NCBI GenBank assembly: GCA_949358305.1
Contig: OX442314.1
Span: 35,585,608 to 35,645,607, forward strand
Length of the DNA stretch: 60,000 nt
From: Strigamia acuminata
Lineage: Eukaryota; Arthropoda; Chilopoda; Geophilomorpha; Linotaeniidae
Reading direction: 5' to 3'
Part shown: positions 11,013-22,158 of the stretch, piece by piece
Position numbering within the stretch: the first letter of the stretch is position 1
How the letters are laid out: the number at the start of each line of letters is the position of its first letter
Program-made: the position numbers and the translations under genes
Notes under the pieces: model-generated
What the model saw: only the letters and a program-made list of their open reading frames with translations
Database searches by the model: none
What the model was told of the DNA's origin: nothing

Positions 11013-11430
11013 ATGGAACACAAGCCGGCCGTTTCGGTGAACAAAGCCCAATATACCCCCAGCGAGATTAAAGTGCCCTCCATCAACGTAGACAAACACA
11101 AAAATAAGGACTTCGAGGACCCCAAACGATGAGTGGTAGAGAAAATCAAAAATGAATTAATGATAGCATCCAAAACTCAATTTAAGGACCCACAACTTCC
11201 GGATAAGAACTTGGATTACGCTCGGGTCGTCCGACGGTAACAAACTGGATCTGAAAAAAATAGTCGATGGGGAAATCAATAGAATGAAAAGATATTTAGC
11301 GGACCCGAAATTCCAAAAAAAATATGAAATCGCTGTAAAGAAAGCGAAAAGTGACGCCACCATTCAGTCATTACATAAGGAGTTAGTTCCTGGACAAATT
11401 GAATTCAGCGAAGAGTATAGACATAATGAA
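11013..11430 (+). pseudogene. Decayed Lys-rich ORF, unknown
   Basis: Successive plus-strand frames encode Lys/Asp-rich hydrophilic peptides (MEHKPAVSVNKAQYTPSEIK near 11013, then MKRYLADPKFQKKYEIAVKK from 11284), broken by stops. The even spread of charged residues suggests a former coding region, perhaps a Gag-like or host protein. No family recognised. Confidence 0.25.
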
Positions 11431-11702
11431 TACCGGTATATTCATAACTCGTTTTGTAATATTGAGTATATCTACTTCTCATTCAATACTGCCTGTAAAC
11501 GTTTTTGGTACATTGGGTTTTTTTTCTCTCATTTGTATGCTGTTTATATACAAACTTACATTTTTAATTATTTTTAAATTTGTGTGTGCTGTAAACTGTA
11601 TATTATAGATTATTTTTGCTAAAATTGTGTAAACTGACAGTAGCGCTGTGTGTAAATTGTTTTATCAGCTTTTATATTTAAAGTATCCATAAAGTATCCA
11701 AA
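11431..11702. other. AT-rich spacer, nothing recognised
   Basis: T-rich spacer between two coding relics. Short frames here are incidental. Confidence 0.35.
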
Positions 11703-11774
11703 GTGTCCATAATGCTGTGTCCTTTCTTCAACAATTACATTCCTTTGGTTGAAATAAGAAAACAAAATGCAGAG

Positions 11775-12105
11775 CAAAAGAAACTGACACATTTTTGTAA
11801 CATATCTCATTTCACGGTGCTTGATGACACCCTTAACGTTTCAACTGTGTGGGATCTCATGTCCGTCAATGGTACATTGAATTCAGTTGAAGAATCGCCG
11901 GGACAGATATTATTATTAGAAAGAATCGATAATATCAAACTTAAATGTAGGAAAATATGCTTTTCAGCTATCCAAAGTATTACAACAATACGCAGGTATA
12001 GAAGTGGAACAAGACCCGCCTCTATTATGTATCAAAAATGACACCAGAACTCTTCGTGGCACGAGAACCGGAAGTTAGACGCTTTGTACATGAACCCGTT
12101 CGAGA
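11775..12105 (+). pseudogene. HECT-ligase-associated exon, copy 1 (fragment)
   Basis: The frame LTHFCNISHFTVLDDTLNVS..., from about 11780 to 11990, is repeated nearly unchanged at 32575-32790 and 33740-33940, where it precedes HECT-domain sequence. The following 12030-12100 (CACCAGAACTCTTCGTGGCA) also matches 32835-32900. No HECT catalytic sequence follows here, so this is a truncated duplicate. The function of this N-terminal segment is not recognised. Confidence 0.55.
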
Positions 12106-12285
12106 TTAAGAGCAGCCTGGGTGCGGGCGTTTATGGATTGGAGGGGAGAGTTGACGCATCACAATTGCTGCGTTTTCAGCGAGATTATCATGAAAATCGA
12201 ACGGAGATGGGCCAAAAACCGCCAAAAACTCATTGTATTTTCCAACGTGAGTGCTCAGTCACAAATTACAACATTTCAAGATTAC

Positions 12286-12646
12286 ATGATGTCAAAGAGA
12301 GGTTCCATTTATTGCAATGCAATTGGATGTTCAAACAACAGAGTTGCCAACCCAAAGCTTTCATTTTTTAGATTTCCAAAGAATGAAGAAAGGTAGTTGT
12401 TAATTAGAAAATTAAAAAAATATGTCATGAATGAATCTGACATTTCTGTACAATAAATAACGGCTATCTTTAATCCATGAGTATTTTATTTTATTTTATT
12501 TATTCTTATTTTAACTTAAAAAAGCCAACACAATTCATTTTCGCAGGTGCAAAGTATGGAGAATAACAACAAAGAGAGCAAATTTAACAAAAAAAAGATG
12601 AACACCTTTCACCAGAAGATCGTGCGAGTTCCATTTTGCTAGATTA
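12286..12646 (+). CDS. THAP-type zinc finger, two exons, probably frameshifted
   Basis: Start ATG at 12286 or 12289. Exon 1, to 12392, encodes IYCNAIGCSNN...LSFFRFPKNEE, the classic N-terminal THAP motif (first two zinc ligands in C-x4-C, then FFRFP). A 154-bp intron (12393-12546, GT...TTTCGCAG) leads in frame to RCKVWRITTKRANLTKKK, supplying the conserved Trp. After that the frame meets a stop near 12644. The alternative frame reads DEHLSPEDRASS, like the EHFSPEDF that follows the last ligands, so one indel probably destroys the C-x2-H half. THAP domains are DNA-binding and are often carried by P-type transposons. Confidence 0.75.
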
Positions 12647-12919
12647 AATTTCACTCAAAATAAATTTGCAATATAATAAAAATGAAGATAAAGTTGAAGG
12701 TTTTGAAGATTTTGGAAATGGCATGAGAAGTGAAAACATCAGCACTCATGCTTTGGTTTTCATGGTCAGGGGGTTGGGAAAAGTGAACCAGAATAAAGTA
12801 TTCAAAACTTTGGAATTGAAATGACAAGTCTTGTTTCACAATGTCAAAAACCAAAACTGATAACCTTTCACCAGCAATTGACCCGCCTCACACCAGGACA
12901 TGGCACTCACTGAATGGGG
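12647..12919. other. Spacer with a short gag-like match
   Basis: Mostly AT-rich and without a gene. Near 12888 the words ACACCAGGACATGGCACTCA match 39042-39061, where they are part of a zinc-knuckle Gag relic. Confidence 0.35.
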
Positions 12920-13019
12920 ACGGCACCACGACCGATGACCGACTAGAATCAAGAAATGGATGATGTACGTCTCTTTTATGTGCATTGCAAAGTTTCTTTT
13001 AAAATGTAGTTTCAAATTT

Positions 13020-14328
13020 ATGCATGAAATTTCGTTTCTGGTAAACGCTACACTCATGCAGGCTTACAATACCAAACATTACGCATGAAATTTCGTTTCT
13101 GGTAAATGCTACACTCATGCAGGCTAACAATACCAAACATTACGCATGAAATTTCGTTTCTGGTAAATGCTACACTCATGCAGGCTAACAATACCAAACA
13201 TTACGCATGAAATTTCGTTTCTGGTAAATGCTACACTCATGCAGGCTAACAATACCAAACATTACGCATGAAATTTCGTTTCTGGTAAATGCTACACTCA
13301 TGCAGGCTAACAATACCAAACATTACGCATGAAATTTCGTTTCTGGTAAATGCTACACTCGTGCAGGCTAACAATACCAAACATTACGCATGAAATTTCG
13401 TTTCTGGTAAATGCTACACTCGTGCAGGCTAACAATACCAAACATTACGCATGAAATTTCGTTTCTGGTAAATGCTACACTCGTGCAGGCTAACAATACC
13501 AAACATTACGCATGAAATTTCGTTTCTGGTAAATGCTACACTCATGCAGGCTAACAATACCAAACATTACGCATGAAATTTCGTTTCTGGTAAATGCTAC
13601 ACTCATGCAGGCTAACAATACCAAACATTACGCATGAAATTTCGTTTCTGGTAAATGCTACACTCATGCAGGCTAACAATACCAAACATTACGCATGAAA
13701 TTTCGTTTCTGGTAAATGCTACACTCATGCAGGCTAACAATACCAAACATTACGCATGAAATTTCGTTTCTGGTAAATGCTACACTCATGCAGGCTTACA
13801 ATACCAAACATTACGCATGAAATTTCGTTTCTGGTAAATGCTACACTCATGCAGGCTAACAATACCAAACATTACGCATGAAATTTCGTTTCTGGTAAAT
13901 GCTACACTCATGCAGGCTAACAATACCAAACATTACGCATGAAATTTCGTTTCTGGTAAATGCTACACTCATGCAGGCTAACAATATCAAACATTACGCA
14001 TGAAATTTCGTTTCTGGTAAATGCTACACTCATGCAGGCTAACAATACCAAACATTACGCATGAAATTTCGTTTCTGGTAAACGCTACACTCATGCAGGC
14101 TTACAATACCAAATTTTATGCATGAAATTTCGTTTCTGGTAAATGCTACACTCATGCAGGCTAACAATACCAAACATTACGCATGAAATTTCGTTTCTGG
14201 TAAATGCTACACTCATGCAGGCTAACAATACCAAACATTACGCATGAAATTTCGTTTCTGGTAAATGCTACACTCATGCAGGCTAACAATACCTAACATT
14301 ACGCATGAAATTTCGTTTCTGGTAAATT
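13020..14328. repeat. 61-bp minisatellite, about 21.5 units
   Basis: Units begin at 13020, 13081, 13142 and so on, every 61 bases, to a last partial unit at 14301. Consensus contains CATGAAATTTCGTTTCTGG and CTACACTCATGCAGGC. Most units differ by only zero to two bases, for example ACTCATGC versus ACTCGTGC in three adjacent units. The first and last units and the one at about 14118 are more diverged. It is an array without unique spacers, so not a CRISPR. Diverged single units occur at 39705-39970 in the other copy of repeat A. Confidence 0.97.
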
Positions 14329-15130
14329 GTGTGACGTGTGCTTCGATCACATTTAAGATCCGACGAAACCGATGGAAAGATGTTGAAAAAAATCTAGAAC
14401 ATGGATGTTTGCTTCTGTGCTTGTGGAGAGTGGAACGGAACATGGAAACTTCAAACCAGTAGTTTCAAGAATTGGCTAAGATCAATCGACATTGGAACAA
14501 AAATAAGAAACCAAATTCCAACACCAGAGCTCTCATTCAGTACCACTGGAACGATGCCCAGGGTCCAGGGGCAACCACGAGGAGGTAGAGAGTTGGATTT
14601 GCTGCCCCCAAATACATTTTTTAAATAGGCAGTAACTACGTTCACTGTGATTGGCTGAGATTGATTGGTTTGTTTCCCCCTTGGCCCCCCAAACCTAACC
14701 TTACCTTGGTTTTTTAATTGTGATGTCTCACAATTCAAAACCACGCAGTCCGTACGTATTAATTTAAATAAAACTAAGAAAAAAAAGTAGGAAAAAAAAT
14801 GAGGGAAAAACGAGAGAAAAACAATAAAATGAGGAAAAAACGAGAGAAAAACGATAAAAGGAGGGAAAAACGAGAGAAAAACGAGAGAAAAACGTGAGAA
14901 AAACGAAAAATAGAATTGAAATAGGTGGTGTAAGACGCAAAACTGGAAATCGGAGAGCATTCACAAGGTCACTTCTTCACCCCAACTAAGCCTCCTCCTT
15001 TGTAGTGCGCCATTACCAATCACATCGCGTGATCAAATTAATTCGTTCCATCGTAGCCACTTTCTTTTAAATAAACTTCATGAAATAAACGTATTCTAAA
15101 AAAACGAAAACAATGAATAAAATTGTACAG

Positions 15131-15442
15131 TTAGATGAAAAAGGGAATAGTTTTTACGACCGTTTTAACAACACTTGCCTTCATCAACGTAGCCAACGTA
15201 AAAATGGCGGCACGGGAAACATCGGACTGAAATGAAACATTTTTACCTTCAAATGAATCGATTAAACATTGCGGAAACACCGAAATAAAATCGCCACGAA
15301 CCTGATGAACACGACCACACAAACGAGTGAATTTGATGAATGATTCGGGAGATATCTCGCAGAATTCCTTCGGAGTTTGAGCAACCAAACGACGCACACA
15401 GTAATGGAGAAGAGACAGAAGGGCGTTGTTGGGCGATTCCAC
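15131..15442 (-). CDS. Conserved hypothetical ORF of repeat A (copy 1)
   Basis: Minus-strand frame of 103 codons starting MESPNNALLSLLHYC. The same frame is present at 41011-40586 in the second copy of repeat A with few changes, one of which is a codon insertion that keeps the frame. Visible features are Cys-containing segments (LCGRVHQVRGDFISVFPQC) and a hydrophobic C-terminal part. The N-terminal words ALLSLL also occur in two 30-bp inverted copies at 27541 and 28045. No family is recognised. Conservation of the frame in two copies suggests it was coding in the parent element. Confidence 0.35.
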   Translation of the reverse strand: MESPNNALLSLLHYCVRRLVAQTPKEFCEISPESFIKFTRLCGRVHQVRGDFISVFPQCLIDSFEGKNVSFQSDVSRAAIFTLATLMKASVVKTVVKTIPFFI

Positions 15443-15955
15443 TGTGGAAACAGCGAAGATGCGTCGTTAGTCATCACATCTCAAAGCTGTAATCTTTGAC
15501 CGATTTTGATTACGCTGATACCGGATACACCGTCTAGCCGGGTGTGATAAAACCCGAAGGAGACAAGATTCATACTGTATCATTGAATCGTGTTTCATAA
15601 AAACGAAAATTCCTGCATAAAAAGCAGCTCCGAGTACACTAACGAAAAAATTACATCGCTAAGTTATTTTGACGGAGAATTTAAATTCCAAAACAATAAT
15701 TTTTGCTCAAAAATTTAACGGAAATATATTTTTGCATTTTTTTTTCTAATTAACTGCAAGAAAAAAAAAGTTTATTGAACTTTTTTCACGCAAATCAGTG
15801 CATTTCTATTTTCTATGTAAAAGAAAAAAATGCAATTTTATTCGTGTTTCAACCTCCTGTTTTTAGCTGGCAGTTATAGAATTAATTCGTTTTTATAACA
15901 ACAATTTGAATATAATACAAAAGAGCATCTCTCAATTGCGCGACCGCCACGCACA

Positions 15956-15959
15956 AACT
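15956..15959. repeat. Target-site duplication AACT (left)
   Basis: AACT precedes the LTR start at 15960 and is repeated at 21766-21769 directly after the 3' LTR. The undisturbed site in the other copy of repeat A (near 41504) reads CACAAACTTT, with one copy. This fixes both ends of the element. Confidence 0.9.
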
Positions 15960-16766
15960 TGTAGTGGCTTGAGAGTCACTAGGGATTTAAAATAGGACGT
16001 TTTTATATTTTATCGTGTGTTCTAAAGAGTTTCATATAATGGACTAAAAATTGCGAAAATATTCAGAGTTAAATCAAGAAACGTTTTTCACTCATATTTA
16101 TTTAATCACTGTATTTCAAAGAATAAATGATGTGTGTTATTTTAAAGAAATGATTTCTCTTTGTTAATTAATTAAGCTCTTCATTTGGCAAATAATTGAG
16201 TCACCAGCACCAGCTGCCTAGATTGTCATGACAACCAGCCCTGGATGTTGCACAGGATGGACATCCTGCCTACCTATAAGAAGTGATGAAGCAATCTAAT
16301 TTCTTATAAGGAGTTGTGGTGCAATTTTCTCAGGACTTCTGGGAGAAATTGCTCCCCAACTTCAGTTCAAGTCTCTTTTCCACCAGTACCAGTCATTGTC
16401 ATATTTTGCTCCAGTGTTTTCTCAAACCCAGTAATTATATGATTGTGATTATTCTGCACCAAAGTTCTTGGATTCACCTTGCTGCCAGGTTAAAGCAGCT
16501 AGGTATTTGTCTTGCTGCATAGGATTTGTCAGCTAGATCTATTCTTGCTCAAACAGCCAGTTTGAGTTGAGATTTTAGTGTAGTTTTGGAGCCAAATTGG
16601 TGCAACCAATTTGGGAGTTTATCTTTGCACTCAGAGCAAGGGAGTTTTAGCCTTGTACTTTAACAAGCGGGCGCCTCCTTGAGCGTTTAATCAAGAAGAG
16701 TTTTGGCTCTTAGTATACCGTGTTTCACGGGAACTCTGAGTCGAATCTACTGTGTGAAGACGTACG
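15960..16766 (+). mobile_element. 5' LTR, truncated at its 3' end
   Basis: Starts TGTAGTGGCTTGAGAGTCAC and tracks the 3' LTR until about GAAGACGTAC at 16766, where the sequences part. The remaining ~620 bp of LTR, the primer-binding site, gag and most of pol are replaced by the pol tail. It contains a run of short hairpins (for example 16548-16566 and 16592-16614). Confidence 0.85.
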
Positions 16767-17195
16767 AGAAATGAGGAAAACGACAAAGTCGAGACACAAC
16801 TACAAATGTTGCCGGAAGAGGTCGCCCAAGTCCAGGCGAAATCTCAAACGCAAGGGAGCGTCGAGATTCAAAACAACGAAGTTGGAACAGGCAGTGAGCA
16901 AGAAGAAATACAGGCGCAGGATGGCGCCCGAATTCGAGACGAAGAAAGCTCACAAAACGCTAAAAATTTGACAAAAAACAAAGATTCTATTTTATTTCCA
17001 CTGGAAGAATTTTTTGGAGGTGAAGAGCAATTAAAATCACTCCAAAAAAGGGGGGAGGAGTGGAGTGAAAAAGAAAAGCGTAAAAAGAAATACAAAGACT
17101 TGTTAAAAACTTCGCCAAAAGAAAAGAAAACTGCCTCGAAATATACGTTAAGAGACAGGACGAAGTTGAAAGCCCCAAGCAAGCTTAAAGACTAA
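16767..17195 (+). pseudogene. Pol C-terminal tail (after integrase), fragment
   Basis: Open frame from the LTR junction to TAA at 17195. It is acidic, then Lys-rich, ending SKYTLRDRTKLKAPSKLKD. The ending corresponds to RYNLRTRKPRGK at the tail of pol in the element at 54.8-59.2 kb and to the YNLRxR-type tails common in Ty3/gypsy pol proteins. Upstream catalytic domains are absent. Confidence 0.6.
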
Positions 17196-17454
17196 TGACG
17201 TCACTCGGGATCCAGGAAGTGGATGACGTCGCGAGCTCAAAGATGATTGGAAGTTCAGAGTTCACGTGTGAGTTCGAAGACGACGAAGCACACGTGAAGT
17301 CGCAAAATTTGATGAGGAATAGTTTCGATTTAAAAGAAAGGAATTATCACAACTGGTGAGTGAAATCAAATCAAAGCAGAAGGAAAATTCACCAAAAAAT
17401 TAACTCAATCAAACTTTCGACAACTTCAGATCGACGATCGGCTGCGAAACGAGG

Positions 17455-20284
17455 ATGGCGGGACGCAAAAGATCACACATGAAATACGAGGACCCAGAAC
17501 TTGAAACAATGTCGCCCGAATCAGTAAGAAATATAAAACTAGTGATCGGAAAAAGAAAAATATTATTAAGAATGTGGCGACATCGTTGCTAAAACCGAGT
17601 GAGCCGTGGAAATTTTAACGAAAGCAAACTCGATAAGAAAACTCGTAGGGAAGCATAAAAGAATTAAGTTTATTAACCATTAACATAAAAGAAATGAATC
17701 GAACAAATATTTAAGTCAACAAATCAAGAATTTAAGCGTATTTATGCAAAACAGAGATCCCGAAAATGTTCAAAGACGCCTCTCAATTTAAAGCGTCGCT
17801 AGCGCCATCTAGTGTTGAAACGGACAGACTCGGGCGATAGAACGGCGTCGTTAGCGCCATCTTGTATTGAAACAGACAAACTCGAACAGAAAACGATGTC
17901 GCTCACAACCACTTAAATGAAATAAAAAGATAAAATACTAAAAGTAAAATATGATTTCAGGCGAAAATACTGTCAACTTCGTGGGACGCCCTGCCAAATA
18001 GCGTCGTAACCAGACGCAGCATTTTCCGTGGAAAGCTTCCAAGGAAGTATAGAAAAATGTGCCAAGCGAAAACTACACCGCATACCGGGCAAGGAAAATA
18101 TTCACGTCAGCAGCAAATAGGAGATTCGGGACCAAAAAGAGATTGGCCCAGTGCACAAACAGCCAGCTGAGGGAGGAACTGCGATTCATTGCTTGGGCAG
18201 ATGACCCGCCGGGACCATTTGGATCGAAAATGCTGCAAGATATATTCCCTCTAACACAAGAGGAATTGGAGGATCTGGAAATATTTCTCCGTCAAGAAAC
18301 TAATAAGAGAGAGTTCCAAGAGATGATAATGGCGAAACTCAGAATCACTATGCACCAGGTAGCAGAAGAATATCTTAGGGAAGAAGAATATAAACGAACA
18401 GGCGGAAAATTAGAGGATGGGACTTACCAACTACCGCCCTACTATAGACAGACGCAATATCGGCTACACCAGCTCAGAATGGTTGGGATCTTGGATAGAG
18501 ATTACGAACCAGTGCCAATACCACCAGAATTTCTACGGCAAGCTGAGCAAAACACCGAGCGTTGGCAAGGAAGCAGCGGAACGTATCAGGAACGACCGAA
18601 GGAATCAACATCCAAGGACGTGGAGTAGAAGGTATTATCACAATACAAGACGAATAAAGGCGACGAAGACACGGACAAACAAGATCGTAAAGTCTCTCCA
18701 CTTTCGCTGATACGAACTAACCAGGAAAAAGAATTCATTTTAGTCAACGTGAATGAAGATATTGACATGAGGTCAACTACAAGTAGACGGCAGTCAATAG
18801 AGTCGCAGACAAAAAGTGGGGAAGTAGGAACAGTCCGGAGCATTCCATCACCCATAATATGGAATACGTCGCCGCCACCGCCGCCTCCTATGGAAAATCT
18901 CAAACCAAAATTTGAACCAACGATTTTGCGGCCAAGACAAAAAGAGGATTTCAGGAAATCGGCGACCCAAACCAAAGACGAGGATGACCAGGCATCATCA
19001 AAAGGGGAAGCCAGAGCAAAAAACAAACACCCACACACAGAGCCCGTGAAAGGGAGAGTTCAAAGAATGGACCACTCAATCCCCGTGCCAGATACGGCGG
19101 TCATGAATTACTCAAGTAACATGGCCATGAGACCAGTGAAAGGTTACGACAAGCATTATTATGGCCTGTGGAACCGCTGTCTTCATATCCCAGCGGGAGT
19201 GCTGGAACAATTCAAAAAAAGGCTGGACCCCTACCAACGAGCGCAGGTAAAAGAAGCGGAGTCCGATTTGATTAGACGGGCGAAGGAATTCGTGGAATGG
19301 CCTTTGAGCGAACAAACCGAACAAAGATTGCAAAAGTTCCAGAAATTGACAATCCCTGCCCAACAGCGACTGCTTTTCCCCGAGGTGTTCACGACGGATG
19401 AGGACGCCTTTACGGCCGTGAGCCTCCTTTGGGCAGCACATTTGGGCATAACAGAGGAGAAACTGGAGAATTGGCTCTCCGTGTTATACGATCCGGTCCT
19501 ATTAAGAAGTAACCTCATCTTGAGAGCCTTAGAAAATGGTGAGACGGTGGACCAGTGCTTTGTTCGTTTGCGTCACGAGTGGGATCTACGCCGAGAGGAG
19601 ATGGAGCTGAGGAGAGACTCCGAGACCTTCGGGGGGCGACCGTTGCCTAACGTCCAACCAGCGGGGTCCGAAGTGCAAAGATAGAGACCGGTAAAAACAT
19701 CAAGCTTAGCTTCCTCCACCTCCACAAGGTTAGAAACCTCCTTCGCGTCACATTCCAGTTCAGAACAAGGATATAGGTCAGCGGGTACGAGGTACCATGT
19801 GGTACCAAATCTGACAAATTTGGAACTCAGCCACCAAGACGGCGAAACGTCGAGTTCAAGTCAGGATCCAGCATGAGCACTTACCGAGCCAGTAGGAATA
19901 AAACCGCAACAGCAAAGTAATAATGATGATTATGGGAAGATTCGCAGGCATTATCCCAGACTGCAGTTTGGACGAGCTACGCGCACACTCCTAATCTACA
20001 ACCCGAAGTTGTGCAGGGAAGTATTTGCCTGGCTAGAACAAGCCTTAAGAGAGCCCGGCAACATGACCCAACGTCAAAGAGTAGTGTTTGCTCACCGTCC
20101 ACCAAGGAGCCGACGAGAGCTGTTCGAGATGGACTACATCAATCTGATTGATAAAATCGCGCATATCCAAGAGGTATGGTTGCATCTCAACACTGGGATG
20201 CGGTCCAGACCGACGGTGGGATGGCCAAGAATTTCTGTGGCCGAACAGGAGAGACCACCGCTGCCGCCATTCCCCAACGAGTAA
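17455..20284 (+). pseudogene. Third gene of the LTR element (env position), spliced, three stop codons
   Basis: A leader intron (17356-17429, GTGAGT...CTTCAG) precedes ATG 17455. The first coding exon is 23 codons (MAGRKRSHMKYEDPELETMS...) ending in TCA|GTAAGA at 17523. From 18053, after a possible TATAG acceptor, a single frame stays open to TAA at 20284 (744 codons), broken only by TAG 18626, TAG 19682 and TGA 19874. The protein is hydrophilic. It has a Glu/Arg-rich helical part (QEELEDLEIFLRQETNKREF), a Pro-rich linker and a folded-looking core (HYYGLWNRCLHIPAGVLEQF...). A basic C-terminal part ends PLPPFPNE, 41 bases before the polypurine tract. No signal peptide or membrane segment is visible, so it does not look like Env. 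Function unknown. Confidence 0.6.
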
Positions 20285-20325
20285 AGCAGAGCTGATAGAA
20301 AAGTTTGGATGGCACAACAAGTCCA

Positions 20326-20338
20326 AAAAGAGGGGAAG
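20326..20338 (+). promoter_or_regulatory. Polypurine tract of the LTR element
   Basis: AAAAGAGGGGAAG sits immediately before the TG of the 3' LTR, as required for plus-strand priming. Confidence 0.85.
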
Positions 20339-21765
20339 TGTAGTGGCTTGAGAGTCACTAGGGATTTAAAATAGGACGTTTTTATATTTTATCGTGTGTT
20401 CTAAAGAGTTTCATATAATGGACTAAAAATTGCAAAAATATTTAGAGTTAAATCAAGAAACGTTTTTCACTCATATTTATTTAATCACTGTATTTCAAAG
20501 AATAAATGATGTGTGTTATTTTAAAGAAATGATTTCTCTTTGTTAATTAATTAAGCTCTTCATTTGGCAAATAATTGAGTCACCAGCACCAGCTGCCTGG
20601 ATTGTCATGACAACCAGCCCTGGATGTTGCACAGGATGGACATCCTGCCTACCTATAAGAAGTGATGAAGCAATCTAATTTCTTATAAGGAGTTGTGGTG
20701 CAATTTTCTCAGGACTTCTGGGAGAAATTGCTCCCAAACTTCAGTTCAAGTCTCTTTTCCACCAGTACCAGTCATTGTCATATTTTGCTCCAGTGTTTTC
20801 TCAAACCCAGTAATTACATGATTGTGATTATTCTGCACCAAAGTTCTTGGATTCACCTTGCTGCCAGGTTAAAGCAGCTAGGTATTTGTCTTGCTGCACT
20901 GGATTTGTCAGCTAGATCTATTCTTGCTCAAACAGCCAGTTTGAGTTGAGATTTTAGTGGAGTTTTGGAGCCAAATTGGTTGCACCAATTTGGGAGTTTA
21001 TCTTTGCACTCAGAGCAAGGGAGTTTTAGCCTTGTACTTTAACAAGCGGGCGCCTCCTTGAGCGTTTAATCAAGAAGAGTTTTGGCTCTTAGTATACCGT
21101 GTTTCACGGGAACTCTGAGTCGAATCTACTGTGTGAAGACGTACAAGAGACGGACGACATTGCCGCAGCTTACGAAACCATCACGGGACCCGAATTGCGA
21201 GACGCCGCCCGAGACGAACCACGACGACCAGCCGTCACGGAATTTCTCAAGCCCGAGGAATTACCCAAACAGCCAGCCGTCAAAGAGGAGTTTGCAGAAG
21301 TCGTGAGTAGAGTCAGTTTGGTGTGAAAACACAGTTTTCTCCGAATATCTCGGCTCTCTTCTCGCCATTTGCGAGTCGTTTTGTTGCCGTTTGCAACAAT
21401 AAAGGAGCGATAACGAAGTCACGACGTTGCCAAGTCAGCCACGTCGCGAGGAAGCATTATTATTTCCTTATTATTACTAACTTTATTATTTATTAATTTA
21501 CTAGTATTGTGTAATTTGAAAGCATTTAGTTGTAATATTAACATATTTTCCCCGAATAAATAGCACTTACTCATTTTAATAGTAACAAGGTGTATTTTAT
21601 TAATAAGTTGGATTTATTAGTCAGTTTTAGTTTGAGAAGGAATATTAATTGAACAATTAATATTTCTCCTCATTTAGTATTCACATTAGAGAGTTATTTG
21701 ATAAGACCCGTCGTGGCAACCCGTTGTGACCAACATTTGTGTGGTTAACATTCGAGGTCACAACA
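20339..21765 (+). mobile_element. 3' LTR (1427 bp)
   Basis: TGTAGTGGC...GGTCACAACA, with TG/CA ends, followed by the AACT target duplication. It includes a chain of hairpins at about 20870-21115, a GCGGGCGCC stretch, and a U5-like end (ATAAGACCCGTCGTGGCAAC) shared with the solo LTR at 22442-23665. Confidence 0.9.
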
Positions 21766-21769
21766 AACT

Positions 21770-22158
21770 TTATACGCTTTCAACACAAAACAACGCATTT
21801 GAACCACGTAAAACAACACTTTCCCAACCATATTCGAAACGGCACTATTCACCATTTTCAAACAAGTCCGAAATAAAAAAAATAAAAAAAAAATCCAAGG
21901 TCAAAACAATTAATTTCTCAGTATTCTCACATTACGCAACCTCCAAACTCCACAAAATCCGATAAAATTCCAAATTCAGTTTCATCACACTGGCAATGTG
22001 ATATGCTGTGCAGTCTGGAGGGCAAAGGGCAAATTAGGGGAGCTCGTGGAAAACACGTGATAATCATCAGTGAGCAGTGAAATAAAAGTTGGAAGAAATT
22101 ATTTTTGCAATAAAGTCCAATTTTTGCACCAAAAAGATCTAAAATACCATATCATTAT
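21770..22158. repeat. Repeat A, copy 1, right part
   Basis: Resumes at CTTTATACGCTTTCAACAC and matches 41507-41662 and then 42897-43111, ending at the shared AAAATACCATATCATTA. The ~1.2-kb insert found in copy 2 is absent here. Confidence 0.8.

Larger units (their letters stand above)
12920..15959. repeat. Repeat A, copy 1, left part
   Basis: From GGCACCACGACCGATGA at about 12920, this stretch aligns with 39486-41506. Shared blocks include a CATGCAGGCT-unit minisatellite, the GGTAGAGAGTTGGATTTGCTG block, an antisense ORF, and the AATTAATTCGTTTTTAT block near the end. It is cut at 15959 by an LTR retrotransposon and resumes at 21766. No terminal inverted repeats or known transposase are visible, so its class is unknown. 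Confidence 0.75.
15960..21765 (+). mobile_element. Ty3/gypsy-type LTR retrotransposon, gag and most of pol deleted
   Basis: Full element bounded by a 4-bp target duplication, inserted in repeat A. In order it has a truncated 5' LTR (15960-16766), the C-terminal tail of pol (to 17195), a leader with a 74-bp intron, a long third gene (17455-20284), a polypurine tract (20326-20338) and a complete 3' LTR (20339-21765). The two LTRs differ at roughly a dozen sites in the ~800 shared bases, counted by eye, so the insertion is not very recent. Missing gag, protease, RT and integrase make it non-autonomous. The post-pol layout parallels the element at 50.7-60 kb. Confidence 0.88.

Noticed and set aside
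13020-14328. Possible CRISPR-like array
   Set aside because: Units are contiguous 61-bp tandem copies with no unique spacers, and the genome is eukaryotic. It is a minisatellite.
14451-14964. Minus-strand Phe/Ser-rich ORFs here and at 40001-40522
   Set aside because: Their Phe-rich parts translate a GAGAGAAAAACGA-type simple repeat (14780-14910, 40390-40470). They are in repeat A but not credible proteins.
16720-16971. Arg/Lys-rich ORF overlapping the pol tail
   Set aside because: It is an alternate frame of the pol-tail coding sequence (16767-17195), whose ending matches the pol tail of the other element.
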